DNA from: Lineus longissimus
Lineage: Eukaryota; Nemertea; Pilidiophora; Heteronemertea; Lineidae
Reading direction: 5' to 3'
NCBI RefSeq assembly: GCF_910592395.1
Contig: NC_088310.1
Span: 19,723,501 to 19,787,500 of the forward strand
DNA length: 64,000 nucleotides
Part shown: positions 10,941-23,124 of the stretch, in pieces
Layout: each line of letters begins with the position of its first letter
Numbering within the stretch: the first letter of the stretch is position 1
The notes under the pieces: model-generated
The model's database searches: none
What the model saw: the letters and a program-made list of their open reading frames with translations, nothing else
What the model was told of the DNA's origin: nothing
Translations under genes and position numbers: made by a program

Positions 10941-13900
10941 CTACAGGCTGAAGTTGACGATGTACTCCTGACGGAGCCTGCTCATTGACCAAGGCATGGT
11001 GACCTGGAGACAGTGAAAAATCACAAAGCCTTTTAAAAGTGAAAACAAACAGGTCACTAAGCTAAGTTACAGTTACTGGAATACCAGATGTGGATATTCC
11101 ATTGTACAATCTTTACTGCAATAACCAGATTGACAACTTTTCAAATCACATGCTACAGAGCACAAACTGCAGAGTTATAGGCCAGAAGGGGCCGGCTCAT
11201 GGTCAAGTAGAATCACAGAAACTATCCTCAAATGAGCCATTGAATGTCACATGTAACAAGCAACACTAATTTACAAAGGATGTGAAAGAGTTAACCGTTT
11301 GATGAAATGCCACATAACAATCAGGTAATCGCCCTCTGTACTGGTGATAATCAGACTGGCCTTAAATTCTCATTATCGACCACTCCTCAGTGGAAATGAA
11401 TCCAACAAAAAATGGGGTCAATACTGTATTACCCCGATGAGAAGCAACTGATGTCCCCCACTCTCAACTAAGATATTTGTGCGCGTACCGGTTTGACTAC
11501 GGGCTGAAGTTGACGATGTACTCCTGACGGAGCCATTGGGTGCTTCGCCCGCTCATTGACCGAGGCATGGTGACCTGGAGACAGTGACCGGATTAGCACT
11601 AGCTGGTCGAAGGACACTTCACAGGGCGTCAATTCGCAACTTCTCATCTTTTTAAGGCACGACCTATTCACGTGGACCAAGGCTTACCCAAAAACCTACT
11701 CCTTACGTAGCGTGGGGTACCAACCCACCGCAGATTCAGGAGTGTGCAATGGTTTCGGAATATCCTACACCAAATTGTGCTGCCCATTCGCAATAGGTTT
11801 GCCGACCGCCATTCCCCTCTGACATCGCCATCTCTCAGACAGTAACAGAACGGGGCAATGGGGCTGCAAATTTTTCCCAGAGGGGTGGGATAATGATTAT
11901 TTCAGACCGATCAGAGTGTCACAAGTTCAGAGCGAAATCACCTGACAGTTATATGGAGTTACACCAAAATGCAGACTCTTCATTTCATTTGTAAATAGGC
12001 ATCGATTATTTTTGTTACATTCAATGGACCCAGTTCTACAAGTACAATCTCTGGAAGAGCCAAGTCTGCACATAATTACTGGTATGCAGATTTGCCCGCG
12101 AGGCAGAAAAGACCTGACAATTGCCACTGCTTTAGGAGTGTAGCAACAATATTGCTTCAAAGCAAGAAATGAATCTGCACATATTTACTGGTATGCAGAT
12201 ATGCCAGCAAGGCATCAAAACCTTCGTAAGCCCTTAATGAGCAACTCATTTATAAAGTTACAAACAGGATTTATCTTACAACTGTACTGCTCAAAAGAAA
12301 GAGCCAAGTCTGCCCATAACTACTGGTATGCAGATATGTCAGTGAGGCAGACAAGACCTGAACACTGCCACTGCTTCACAAGTGTAGCACTGATATTGCT
12401 TCAAAGCAAAACTTAAGTACGCATATGATCACTGGTATGCAGATTTGCCCGCGAGGCAGAAAAGACCTGAAGACAGCCACTGCTTTAGGAGTGTAGCAAC
12501 GACATTGCTTCAAAGCAAAAATTATGTTTGCACATAATTCTTGGTATGCAGATGTGCCTGTTCGACAAAAAGATCCTGAACACTACCAAGCAACACTAAT
12601 TTACAATTGACATGAAAGAGTACACAGTTTGAGGGAAAGCCACATAACTATTAGATAATTGCCCTCTGTACTGGTGATAATCAGACTGGCTTGAAATTCT
12701 CATTATCGACCACTCCTCAGTGGAAATGAATCCAACAAAAAATGGGGTCAATACTGTATTACCCCGATGAGAAGCAACTGATGTCCCCCACTCTCAACTA
12801 AGATATTTGTGCGCGTACCGGTTTGACTACGGGCTGAAGTTGACGATGTACTCCTGACGGAGCCATTGGGTGCTTCGCCCGCTCATTGACCGAGGCATGG
12901 TGACCTGGAGACAGTGACCGGATTAGCACTAGCTGGTCGAAGGACACTTCACAGGGCGTCAATTCGCAACTTCTCATCTTTTTAAGGCACGACCTATTCA
13001 CGTGGACCAAGGCTTACCCAAAAACCTACTCCTTACGTAGCGTGGGGTACCAACCCACCGCAGATTCAGGAGTGTGCAATGGTTTCGGAATATCCTACAC
13101 CAAAATTGTGCTGCCCATTCGCAATAGGTTTGCCGACCGCCATTCCCCTCTGACATCGCCATCTCTCAGACAGTAACAGAACAGGGCAATGGGGCTGCAA
13201 ATTTTTCCCAGAGGGGCGGGATAATGATTATTTCAGACCGATCAGAGTGTCACAAGTTCAGAGCGAAATCACCTGACAGTTATATGGAGTTACACCAAAA
13301 TGCAGACTCTTCATTTCATTTGTAAATAGGCATCGATTATTTTTGTTACATTCAATGGACCCAGTTCTACAAGTACAATCTCTGGAAGAGCCAAGTCTGC
13401 ACATAATTACTGGTATGCAGATTTGCCCGCGAGGCAGAAAAGACCTGACAATTGCCACTGCTTTAGGAGTGTAGCAACAATATTGCTTCAAAGCAAGAAA
13501 TGAATCTGCACATATTTACTGGTATGCAGATATGCCAGCAAGGCATCAAAACCTTCGTAAGCCCTTAATGAGCAACTCATTTATAAAGTTACAAACAGGA
13601 TTTATCTTACAACTGTACTGCTCCAAAGAAAGAGCCAAGTCTGCCCATAACTACTGGTATGCAGATATGTCAGTGAGGCAGACAAGACCTGAACACTGCC
13701 ACTGCTTCACAAGTGTAGCACTGATATTGCTTCAAAGCAAAACTTAAGTACGCATATGATCACTGGTATGCAGATTTGCCCGCGAGGCAGAAAAGACCTG
13801 AAGACAGCCACTGCTTTAGGAGTGTAGCAACGACATTGCTTCAAAGCAAAAATTATGTTTGCACATAATTCTTGGTATGCAGATGTGCCTGTTCGACAAA

Positions 13901-16900
13901 AAGATCCTGAACACTACCAAGCAACACTAATTTACAATTGACATGAAAGAGTACACAGTTTGAGGGAAAGCCACATAACTATTAGATAATTGCCCTCTGT
14001 ACTGGTGATAATCAGACTGGCTTGAAATTCTCATTATCGACCACTCCTCAGCGGAAATGAATCCAACAAAAAATGGGGTCAATACTGTATTACCCCGATG
14101 AGAAGCAACTGATGTCCCCCACTCTCAACTAAGATATTTGTGCGCGTACCGGTTTGACTACGGGCTGAAGTTGACGATGTACTCCTGACGGAGCCATTGG
14201 GTGCTTCGCCCGCTCATTGACCGAGGCATGGTGACCTGGAGACAGTGACCGGATTAGCACTAGCTGGTCGAAGGACACTTCACAGGGCGTCAATTCGCAA
14301 CTTCTCATCTTTTTAAGGCACGACCTATTCACGTGGACCAAGGCTTACCCAAAAACCTACTCCTTACGTAGCGTGGGGTACCAACCCACCGCAGATTCAG
14401 GAGTGTGCAATGGTTTCGGAATATCCTACACCAAAATTGTGCTGCCCATTCGCAATAGGTTTGCCGACCGCCATTCCCCTCTGACATCGCCATCTCTCAG
14501 ACAGTAACAGAACAGGGCAATGGGGCTGCAAATTTTTCCCAGAGGGGCGGGATAATGATTATTTCAGACCGATCAGAGTGTCACAAGTTCAGAGCGAAAT
14601 CACCTGACAGTTATATGGAGTTACACCAAAATGCAGACTCTTCATTTCATTTGTAAATAGGCATCGATTATTTTTGTTACATTCAATGGACCCAGTTCTA
14701 CAAGTACAATCTCTGGAAGAGCCAAGTCTGCACATAATTACTGGTATGCAGATTTGCCCGCGAGGCAGAAAAGACCTGACAATTGCCACTGCTTTAGGAG
14801 TGTAGCAACAATATTGCTTCAAAGCAAGAAATGAATCTGCACATATTTACTGGTATGCAGATATGCCAGCAAGGCATCAAAACCTTCGTAAGCCCTTAAT
14901 GAGCAACTCATTTATAAAGTTACAAACAGGATTTATCTTACAACTGTACTGCTCCAAAGAAAGAGCCAAGTCTGCCCATAACTACTGGTATGCAGATATG
15001 TCAGTGAGGCAGACAAGACCTGAACACTGCCACTGCTTCACAAGTGTAGCACTGATATTGCTTCAAAGCAAAACTTAAGTACGCATATGATCACTGGTAT
15101 GCAGATTTGCCCGCGAGGCAGAAAAGACCTGAAGACAGCCACTGCTTTAGGAGTGTAGCAACGACATTGCTTCAAAGCAAAAATTATGTTTGCACATAAT
15201 TCTTGGTATGCAGATGTGCCTGTTCGACAAAAAGATCCTGAACACTACCAAGCAACACTAATTTACAATTGACATGAAAGAGTACACAGTTTGAGGGAAA
15301 GCCACATAACTATTAGATAATTGCCCTCTGTACTGGTGATAATCAGACTGGCTTGAAATTCTCATTATCGACCACTCCTCAGCGGAAATGAATCCAACAA
15401 AAAATGGGGTCAATACTGTATTACCCCGATGAGAAGCAACTGATGTCCCCCACTCTCAACTAAGATATTTGTGCGCGTACCGGTTTGACTACGGGCTGAA
15501 GTTGACGATGTACTCCTGACGGAGCCATTGGGTGCTTCGCCCGCTCATTGACCGAGGCATGGTGACCTGGAGACAGTGACCGGATTAGCACTAGCTGGTC
15601 GAAGGACACTTCACAGGGCGTCAATTCGCAACTTCTCATCTTTTTAAGGCACGACCTATTCACGTGGACCAAGGCTTACCCAAAAACCTACTCCTTACGT
15701 AGCGTGGGGTACCAACCCACCGCAGATTCAGGAGTGTGCAATGGTTTCGGAATATCCTACACCAAATTGTGCTGCCCATTCGCAATAGGTTTGCCGACCG
15801 CCATTCCCCTCTGACATCGCCATCTCTCAGACAGTAACAGAACGGGGCAATGGGGCTGCAAATTTTTCCCAGAGGGGTGGGATAATGATTATTTCAGACC
15901 GATCAGAGTGTCACAAGTTCAGAGCGAAATCACCTGACAGTTATATGGAGTTACACCAAAATGCAGACTCTTCATTTCATTTGTAAATAGGCATCGATTA
16001 TTTTTGTTACATTCAATGGACCCAGTCCTACAATCTCTGGAAGAGCCAAGTCTGCACATAATTACTGGTATGCAGATTTGCCCGCGAGGCAGAAAAGACC
16101 TGACAATTGCCACTGCTTTAGGAGTGTAGCAACAATATTGCTTCAAAGCAAGAAATGAATCTGCACATATTTACTGGTATGCAGATATGCCAGCAAGGCA
16201 TCAAAACCTTCGTAAGCCCTTAATGAGCAACTCATTTATAAAGTTACAAACAGGATTTATCTTACAACTGTACTGCTCAAAAGAAAGAGCCAAGTCTGCC
16301 CATAACTTCTGGTATGCAGATATGTCAGTGAGGCAGACAAGACCTGAACACTGCCAATGCTTCACAAGTGTAGCACTGATATTGCTTCAAAGCAAAACTT
16401 AAGTACGCATATGATCACTGGTATGCAGATTTGCCCGCGAGGCAGAAAAGACCTGAAGACAGCCACTGCTTTAGGAGTGTAGCAACGACATTGCTTCAAA
16501 GCAAAAATTATGTTTGCACATAATTCTTGGTATGCAGATGTGCCTGTTCGACAAAAAGATCCTGAACACTACCAAGCAACACTAATTTACAATTGACATG
16601 AAAGAGTACACAGTTTGAGGGAAAGCCACATAACTATTAGATAATTGCCCTCTGTACTGGTGATAATCAGACTGGCTTGAAATTCTCATTATCGACCACT
16701 CCTCAGTGGAAATGAATCCAACAAAAAATGGGGTCAATACTGTATTACCCCGATGAGAAGCAACTGATGTCCCCCACTCTCAACTAAGATATTTGTGCGC
16801 GTACCGGTTTGACTACGGGCTGAAGTTGACGATGTACTCCTGATGGAGCCATTGGGTGCTTCGCCCGCTCATTGACCGAGGCATGGTGACCTGGAGACAG

Positions 16901-19900
16901 TGACCGGATTAGCACTAGCTGGTCGAAGGACACTTCACAGGGCGTCAATTCGCAACTTCTCATCTTTTTAAGGCACGACCTATTCACGTGGACCAAGGCT
17001 TACCCAAAAACCTACTCCTTACGTAGCGTGGGGTACCAACCCACCGCAGATTCAGGAGTGTGCAATGGTTTCGGAATATCCTACACCAAAATTGTGCTGC
17101 CCATTCGCAATAGGTTTGCCGACCGCCATTCCCCTCTGACATCGCCATCTCTCAGACAGTAACAGAACAGGGCAATGGGGCTGCAAATTTTTCCCAGAGG
17201 GGCGGGATAATGATTATTTCAGACCGATCAGAGTGTCACAAGTTCAGAGCGAAATCACCTGACAGTTATATGGAGTTACACCAAAATGCAGACTCTTCAT
17301 TTCATTTGTAAATAGGCATCGATTATTTTTGTTACATTCAATGGACCCAGTTCTACAAGTACAATCTCTGGAAGAGCCAAGTCTGCACATAATTACTGGT
17401 ATGCAGATTTGCCCGCGAGGCAGAAAAGACCTGACAATTGCCACTGCTTTAGGAGTGTAGCAACAATATTGCTTCAAAGCAAGAAATGAATCTGCACATA
17501 TTTACTGGTATGCAGATATGCCAGCAAGGCATCAAAACCTTCGTAAGCCCTTAATGAGCAACTCATTTATAAAGTTACAAACAGGATTTATCTTACAACT
17601 GTACTGCTCCAAAGAAAGAGCCAAGTCTGCCCATAACTACTGGTATGCAGATATGTCAGCAAGGCAGACAAGACCTGAACACTGCCACTGCTTCACAAGT
17701 CAGTAGCACTGATATTGCTTCAAAGCAAAACTTAAGTAAGTATGCATATAATCACTGGCATGCAGATTTGCCCACGAGGCAGAAAAGACCTGAAGACAGC
17801 CACAGCTTTAGGAGTGTAGCAACGTTGACGTGATCCTTGTCCATAAACGGCAGCTTGTTTACGAGAGATGTCACGGCGCTCCACCAGCTTCAATTACCAG
17901 TGGTTTTCCCGTTGAGGTGCTGAAAATAAGACAATAGTTCTTTAGATTTTAATGACTTCTTCTACAAAGACAGAGTATTTAGAAACAGCTCCATGAAAGG
18001 CCTCTTGCTTACTAAGAGAGGGTTATCAAATGCACAAGGACATGTTACAGTGATTGCAGTTCACTCTGGAACCTTATCCGCCAGGAACAGCACTTGACAA
18101 GTGTTATGACTAAAACATGTTATAAACATTTTGACCTGTTATTCTCGTCGTTCTGGGCATACTTGCTATCTGATAAGTTATCCGGCAGGCAAGCTACTGT
18201 ACATCTATCCTGCACAGATTCACATTGCACACCAACCTTATATTCTAAGATTGCTTGTCCGTGCAACAACATTTTAGATTCCTTCATCATTTTCTCCAGT
18301 CAGATTTTGTAAGTCAGCTAGTCAAAGTGAAATCTTGTTAGTGGTGTTTGAGTTGCAACCCTCAGCATGTGGACTGATCTTGGCTTGATTACCAGGAGAA
18401 CGATGGTGCGGTAGCTTTTCTCTTTTCCAGTCTGTGCCATCAGATGGACGAGCTGGAAAGGACCACAGTTTTCATTAATAAAATTTTCTAAACAAAATAA
18501 ACAATGACGCGGAACGGTCCCCTGGCTTTTCCACACCTAGATAATCATCTGCCAAATATGAAGACACTCGGGCAAATACGAAGCTGTTTTAGAAACAAAT
18601 GCCATTACCTGCCAAAGGCAGATCACTGGTCTGAAGTGCAACTGACAACCATCACGTTTGCTGACAGACTCTGTGAATAGTTGTCAGTAACTTGTTACAC
18701 ACATTCAGCTAGATAAAATGTTGAGAATTGTCTGCGTTGTTGTCAAGTTTCTTATGCCTTGTTTAGGCCAACCTACCTTCAGTCCACACAGGGAACTCCT
18801 GCTTATTTTCATCACAATATGCCTTGGATGGTGTATCAATGTGATGAAATACTAAACACCATCTCCAGATAATCAGCCGAGTCCGCTGTCCGAGACGATT
18901 TGATGTTGAGCAGATTTTTGTTCATTATTTGGGCAGGAATCAAGATTCAATCTATGTCAACCAGGTTCAGAGACATGAATTTTACTTCACTGTATGAGAC
19001 TGCATACTTCTCTTGCCTGAATGAAGGGTAAGAAACTTCAATGCTTTTGACAGCTTTTCGACTAGTTGATGGAATATGAAGAACAACTTTCTTACCCGAA
19101 ATATTTGTTCCTTCAAAAGTCAACTGAATCCCTCTTCAGGATACACACACAGACCTTTATGATACGGACACAGGTTTCTCGATATATGTTCTATCTCTCC
19201 ATCTCATCTTCCTTGAAACCATGCAGGCTGAAAAATAACTCAAACTATTAGAATACCTGAATTTGTAACACCTCAAGCTTTTCACTGCAAGGACGTCTCG
19301 ACTGCAGCCAATTCTGAATTTTATAAAACAATTGCATTGACGAGTCTTCTTCCTAACCAGATGTCACCGTCTCACTGAGTTCTTATATCATTGTCTCGCA
19401 CAGGCTCAGATTACAGGCAAAAGGAATCATTTTCACAGCGCAGTGTATTTCTCACGAAACAACAAACATGCTACGACCTGCAAAGGAGGCAAATTGGGCA
19501 TCTAATTATCAGTGCCCCCTATTATGTTAGCACCTAGTCAGTGTATATTTCCCCAGGTCAAACCAAGCTGCTTCGTCCTTTAACTGTAGGGTACAGAGGA
19601 TCTCTTCGACAGCTTCTGATAATTTAAGTTCATATTTGAACTGGAACCAACTTCAGTTCTGTCCTTTGTGGCGCTGGAAATATGGCTGAAAAGAGAAGCT
19701 ATCTATCTTGGTGCGTTCCCAGCCCTCCTTCACAGCAGGTGTTCCAGATGCGATTGCATCCTAGTGAGCAATAGTTTTTCCAGACCTCTGCAAACGGTGC
19801 TCACAAGACAGCCGTACCCTTGCGCAAGTCTGTTGTCAGAATGGTGGTAGATGTATCTACTGTCCTCACTCTGTCATTATTACGTCTCCCTTTGGGGCTG

Positions 19901-21115
19901 TCCTTGGTTATCACACCATCTCTTGCCCCAATCTTGCAGCTCCTGCTCCGAAACGTCATTACGCGTCCCTCTGGTCAAATATACATTGTCTGGATCATGG
20001 TCTACAGCACGGCCTGGAAAAGGAGTGCATTTCTCATTATATAAAAGTTGGCGGAATTTCGCGACAGGTAAAGATCTAAATTCCCTCAAAGTTGCGACTC
20101 CCAAACATCTTACTGGTACATGGTTATGCACAGAGAACCTGGATTGAAGAAAGTCTTTTGAATTGAGGGAGCAGCATCCCCAGGACTGCCCCTGAAGCAG
20201 TTACTACGGGGTCCCAAGAATCATATGGGAAAGGAGAAACATTGGTATTTTTGGCAGTCGGCAACAGACAAAACAAATGAAGATGCATTGTGACCTTATG
20301 TTCCACAATGGATGAGGAGCATGGTCTTTCCATAAACTTGGGTGAAGACATTCATGTCATATGGTTCACAAAGTTAACTGAGTTGGCAATGAAAACCTAT
20401 GCAATACCATACCATATATGCTTGGCTCCAGTTTCTCCCCTAACAGTTGTACTCGTTGTCGCAGCTTGCCAGCACCATCCTGGCCAGTCGCTGACTTTAT
20501 CTCTGTTGCCTGTTTGTTTTCTTGTTGATCCTGCAGAAGTAAACCACTTTGTTGATAAAAGGAATAGGACAATATAATTTTCTGCGACAGGGGTGGGTCC
20601 CATAGGGTAATAGCCCAGCAAAGGGCTGTGTACATGTCCTATTAGTATGCAAATAAAATCTCGCATACCAACTGACCATCTTAGTTTGGCCACGGATGTG
20701 ATCCTCTCTTGTTCGTCTCCCAGTCTCTTCCCATTCTGCAATTGCAACTGAAAAGCAAATGCTTCTTTCAGTCTCCTTGGACAAAACACAGATTTCATGG
20801 TCTGCTTGGAATCTGTCCTATCAAAAAGAATACAATTCAAATTCATATCGTCCTTTGTGAGATAGTTAAGGCATCTGCAGACAGAAGATGGGAACGAGGC
20901 TGGAACTCACAGCCTTGGCCATTATTGAATGAACATTGAAGTAGGGAGTACATTTTCACAGCCCACAGAAATTCAGGACTGTGGAGTATTTCAACGAGGA
21001 AACAGACACTTAAAATTTTTACCTCTATAAGTTCACAATATGAATTGATCTTTCCTAGAAATTGGGGATGGCATTGAGGTGAAGTGAATCCATAGCTCAG
21101 CACTTTTCGCTACAC
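10941..21115 (-). CDS. Unidentified multi-exon gene (tentative model)
   Basis: I do not recognise the protein. Candidate minus-strand exons with splice-like ends are: 21105-21033, 20837-20720 (two frames open), 20576-20460, 20138-19890, ~19860-19805, 19640-19534, 19016-18986, 18851-18777, 18670-18609, 18452-18393 and 11003-10941. The last four join in phase and read, in part, CDENKQEFPVWTE, KRDGCQLHFRP, HLMAQTGKEKSYRTIVLL, then LRQEYIVNFSL and stop. Exon 19640-19534 reads SEAVEEILCTLQLKDEAAWF and joins 19016 in phase. Exon 20138-19890 includes GRAVDHDPDNVYLTRG. Other junctions conflict in phase, notably 19016-18986 to 18851 and around 20139, so part of the model is wrong. The terminal exon matches copies inside the tandem array. 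A first exon may lie at 23076-22982. It may be a real gene with an incomplete model. Confidence 0.35.
11497..11574 (-). pseudogene. Amplified terminal-exon copy, array unit 1
   Basis: After an acceptor (TGTCTCCAG) comes a 78-base frame of 25 codons plus TAG. It is homologous to exon 11003-10941 but contains a 15-base in-frame insertion (near GCTTCGCC). It ends LRQEYIVNFSP instead of LRQEYIVNFSL. It could be an alternative last exon or a dead copy. Equivalent copies lie at 12827-12904, 14158-14235, 15489-15566 and 16813-16890; the last has one substitution (R to H). Confidence 0.4.
12827..12904 (-). pseudogene. Amplified terminal-exon copy, array unit 2
   Basis: Same 78-base open segment with acceptor and TAG as in unit 1, no base change in the reading frame. 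Whether it is spliced is unknown. Confidence 0.35.
14158..14235 (-). pseudogene. Amplified terminal-exon copy, array unit 3
   Basis: Identical coding segment to units 1 and 2, with the acceptor sequence intact. Whether it is spliced is unknown. Confidence 0.35.
15489..15566 (-). pseudogene. Amplified terminal-exon copy, array unit 4
   Basis: Identical coding segment, acceptor intact. This unit carries the 6-base deletion about 460 bases further along the plus strand. Confidence 0.35.
16813..16890 (-). pseudogene. Amplified terminal-exon copy, array unit 5
   Basis: Same segment with one substitution (CTCCTGATGG on the plus strand where other units have CTCCTGACGG), changing Arg to His in LRQEY. 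It lies nearest to the donor of exon 18452-18393, so it would be the first terminal exon met by the spliceosome. Confidence 0.35.
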
Positions 21116-21905
21116 AAGGAAAACCATTTCTGATGACGCAGTCTGCAATAAAACAATTCAAAATTATAAAGTGAATATTAAAATGTATCTGACCAATCAC
21201 ATCCAGAAGCCAGATGGCCAAAGATGGAGTCACTAGGACAATAAATCCAATTGGTGGGGCACTAAAAAATTCAGCACCTCCCTTGAATGTAGGAAGATGG
21301 AATACTTTCTGGAGAATAAACCCTCCTTAAGTCCAGAGCAAACGCTGAATTCAAAGAACATATCTTAGGGTTGTAATGTTATATTTGAAAAGATGCTGGT
21401 TGGAACATCCTTTTCTTCTTACACTGCATGGTTCCATGTATGTATGATGCATCGCATACAAACAAGTTTAAGTATTTACAATGACAAGAGAAAACTCCAG
21501 CGGCCTTTTGGCCTGACACCGACAGGCTATTCTCTCATGAAGAAGAACAACATTTAGAAAAAGTGGTAGGGCGTGACTAAAGTCTACCGTGATTGGTTGA
21601 TTAAATGAAGACATCACACGTACTACTTTTTAGCCAATAACAATTTAGGTCAATTAGGAGCTAATTGCATCAATTATCTTTTAAGTGAAGATGCTCATGC
21701 GTAACCATAGAAATGACCTACAATTTTTTTTACAAACAAATCTGACCAACACCTCGATGACCCATGGCGGGAAAATTCCACTGAACCCTGGAAAAATGGT
21801 GCACCAAGTGCAAATGGACAAACACATTAGAGAGGTTCAGAAAGTTATGTGATGTTCAGCCACATTATTACATCACAGTAACACTAACCTGTCCAGGAGG
21901 GACTC

Positions 21906-22140
21906 ATCTGAACACCGAGATATATTTGTGGTGGTTAAGTTCGCCTGTCTTCAAGATCTTTGTGGTCTTGACATCGACCTGTCCACAGTGGGAACCAGAA
22001 ACCAGAACACCTCCTTGTGGATGCCACATTGATAGGTACCCCCCCCCTTGGACAGCACACTTTTTGACTAACATCCCTGTTATGCAGGCAAAAATTATCA
22101 CAATATCAATGTCACAAAATCACAACCAACTTTAAGCCCC
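21906..22140. other. Ambiguous segment with a C9 tract
   Basis: Minus-strand reading shows an acceptor-like CATAACAG near 22085 and a donor-like CAG|GTTAGT near 21893. Both usable frames pass through a nine-base poly-C/poly-G run near 22,039 and then stop. It may be an exon with a sequencing slip, or simply non-coding. Confidence 0.15.
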
Positions 22141-22470
22141 TCAACACTTGTGTGGATGCCACAGAGTTCTAGTGAAGATGTCAAGGACACTTTCCCTCTG
22201 ACATAGAAAAGTTGTGTGCAAATGTTTGGAAAATCTCCCCATGGTGGGAAAGTTTTTTGGAGAAAATTGTGGTTCAAAGGAATGAGCAGTTCCATCAAAT
22301 ATAGAGGAATGTTCCAGCAGGATGATCGAGTGTCCCACAAATAATAGACAGCATGCGAAAATAATTTTCGTCCATTTTGAAAAGGAGTTTTCACAGGCAG
22401 CGCAAGTTTACCATGAATGACATGAAAGTCATGTTTTAAATCAACAAAAGCATTCAAAATATCATGAACA

Positions 22471-23124
22471 TTGGAAGACATGGACAGCTTGAATAAGCAT
22501 GAATATTTGTACTTTTATGCCAAGGTAAACATAGGCTACCTTGCCTGTGAACAGGGTCTTTTCAAAATGGCCGCAATTTATTTTTGCAGGTTGTCTGTTT
22601 CCCTGGCCTACCTTGTACCTAAACCCCATAGACATGCTGGAAACTCGGGGTTAGAACACAGCTTTTTATCTCAAACCTATAGAGAAAAAACACTTTCTGT
22701 AGCGTCTGCAGTCCCCCAACCGCTAGAATCTGTTCTTTTTCCCCATTCTCCTCTGCAAGGCCCTATTAATGTATTCCCACAAAAATCAAATGTCACACAT
22801 CCACAAAGTCAATGCATGTTGTTCATGCACACAGCAAACACGGGGATGCAGTGCATGCAAAATGGACTCCGAAACCGCAATGGACTGGTCAGTTTCAACA
22901 TGATTTTCACCATCAAAAATGGTAAAAATCTCCAATTAATTCAGTTTACCAGATGTAGAATTACACACAGAACAAGAATACCTGTTTCCCGCACTTTGGT
23001 GAGTATCATAGGACACAGAATCGTATGTTTTTTTATGAAAAAAAACGCCGCGCACGTGCGGCCGGAACGCCGCCATCAAAATTTTGGCCAACCGCACAAA
23101 ATTCCTTTATCATTGCCCCGATAA
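22471..23124 (+). other. 217-codon open frame of unknown significance
   Basis: This open frame spans a CpG-rich stretch and has an unusual composition (many His, Gln, Ser and Pro) with no motif I can place. It overlaps the possible first exon of the minus-strand gene. A frame this long is mildly unlikely by chance, but the translation does not look like a folded protein. It is listed only because of its length. Confidence 0.12.
22982..23076 (-). CDS. Possible first exon of the minus-strand gene
   Basis: An ATG in a CpG-rich stretch (GATGGCGGCG on the minus strand) opens a frame of 31 codons plus two bases (MAAFRPHVRGVFFHKK and on) and ends at a consensus-like donor (CAG|GTATTC). The basic, hydrophobic N-terminus could be a presequence. 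No convincing second exon in matching phase was found, so the link to exons below 21.1 kb is unproven. Confidence 0.25.

Larger units (their letters stand above)
11257..17825. repeat. 1.33-kb tandem array, about 4.9 units
   Basis: Five nearly identical units start near 11257, 12587, 13918, 15249 and 16573. Periods are 1330, 1331, 1331 and 1324; the short one carries a 6-base loss near 16,026. The fifth unit is truncated. Each unit holds (a) a segment homologous to the 3' UTR and terminal exon at 10,690-11,003, and (b) five ~109-bp sub-repeats around TACTGGTATGCAGAT, at 12081, 12190, 12325, 12434 and 12543 in unit 1. Identity between units is very high, implying recent amplification or homogenisation. 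Short open frames recur in each copy but have no family signature. Confidence 0.93.

Noticed and set aside
11257-17825. Repeated 70-77-codon frames in every array unit as a multigene family
   Set aside because: They are shadows of a repeated DNA unit, have no recognisable domain, and recur only because units are nearly identical. Only the short splice-flanked segment homologous to the last exon merits attention.
11257-17825. CRISPR-like array
   Set aside because: The sub-repeats are ~109 bases and contiguous with no unique spacers of uniform length, and the context is an animal genome.
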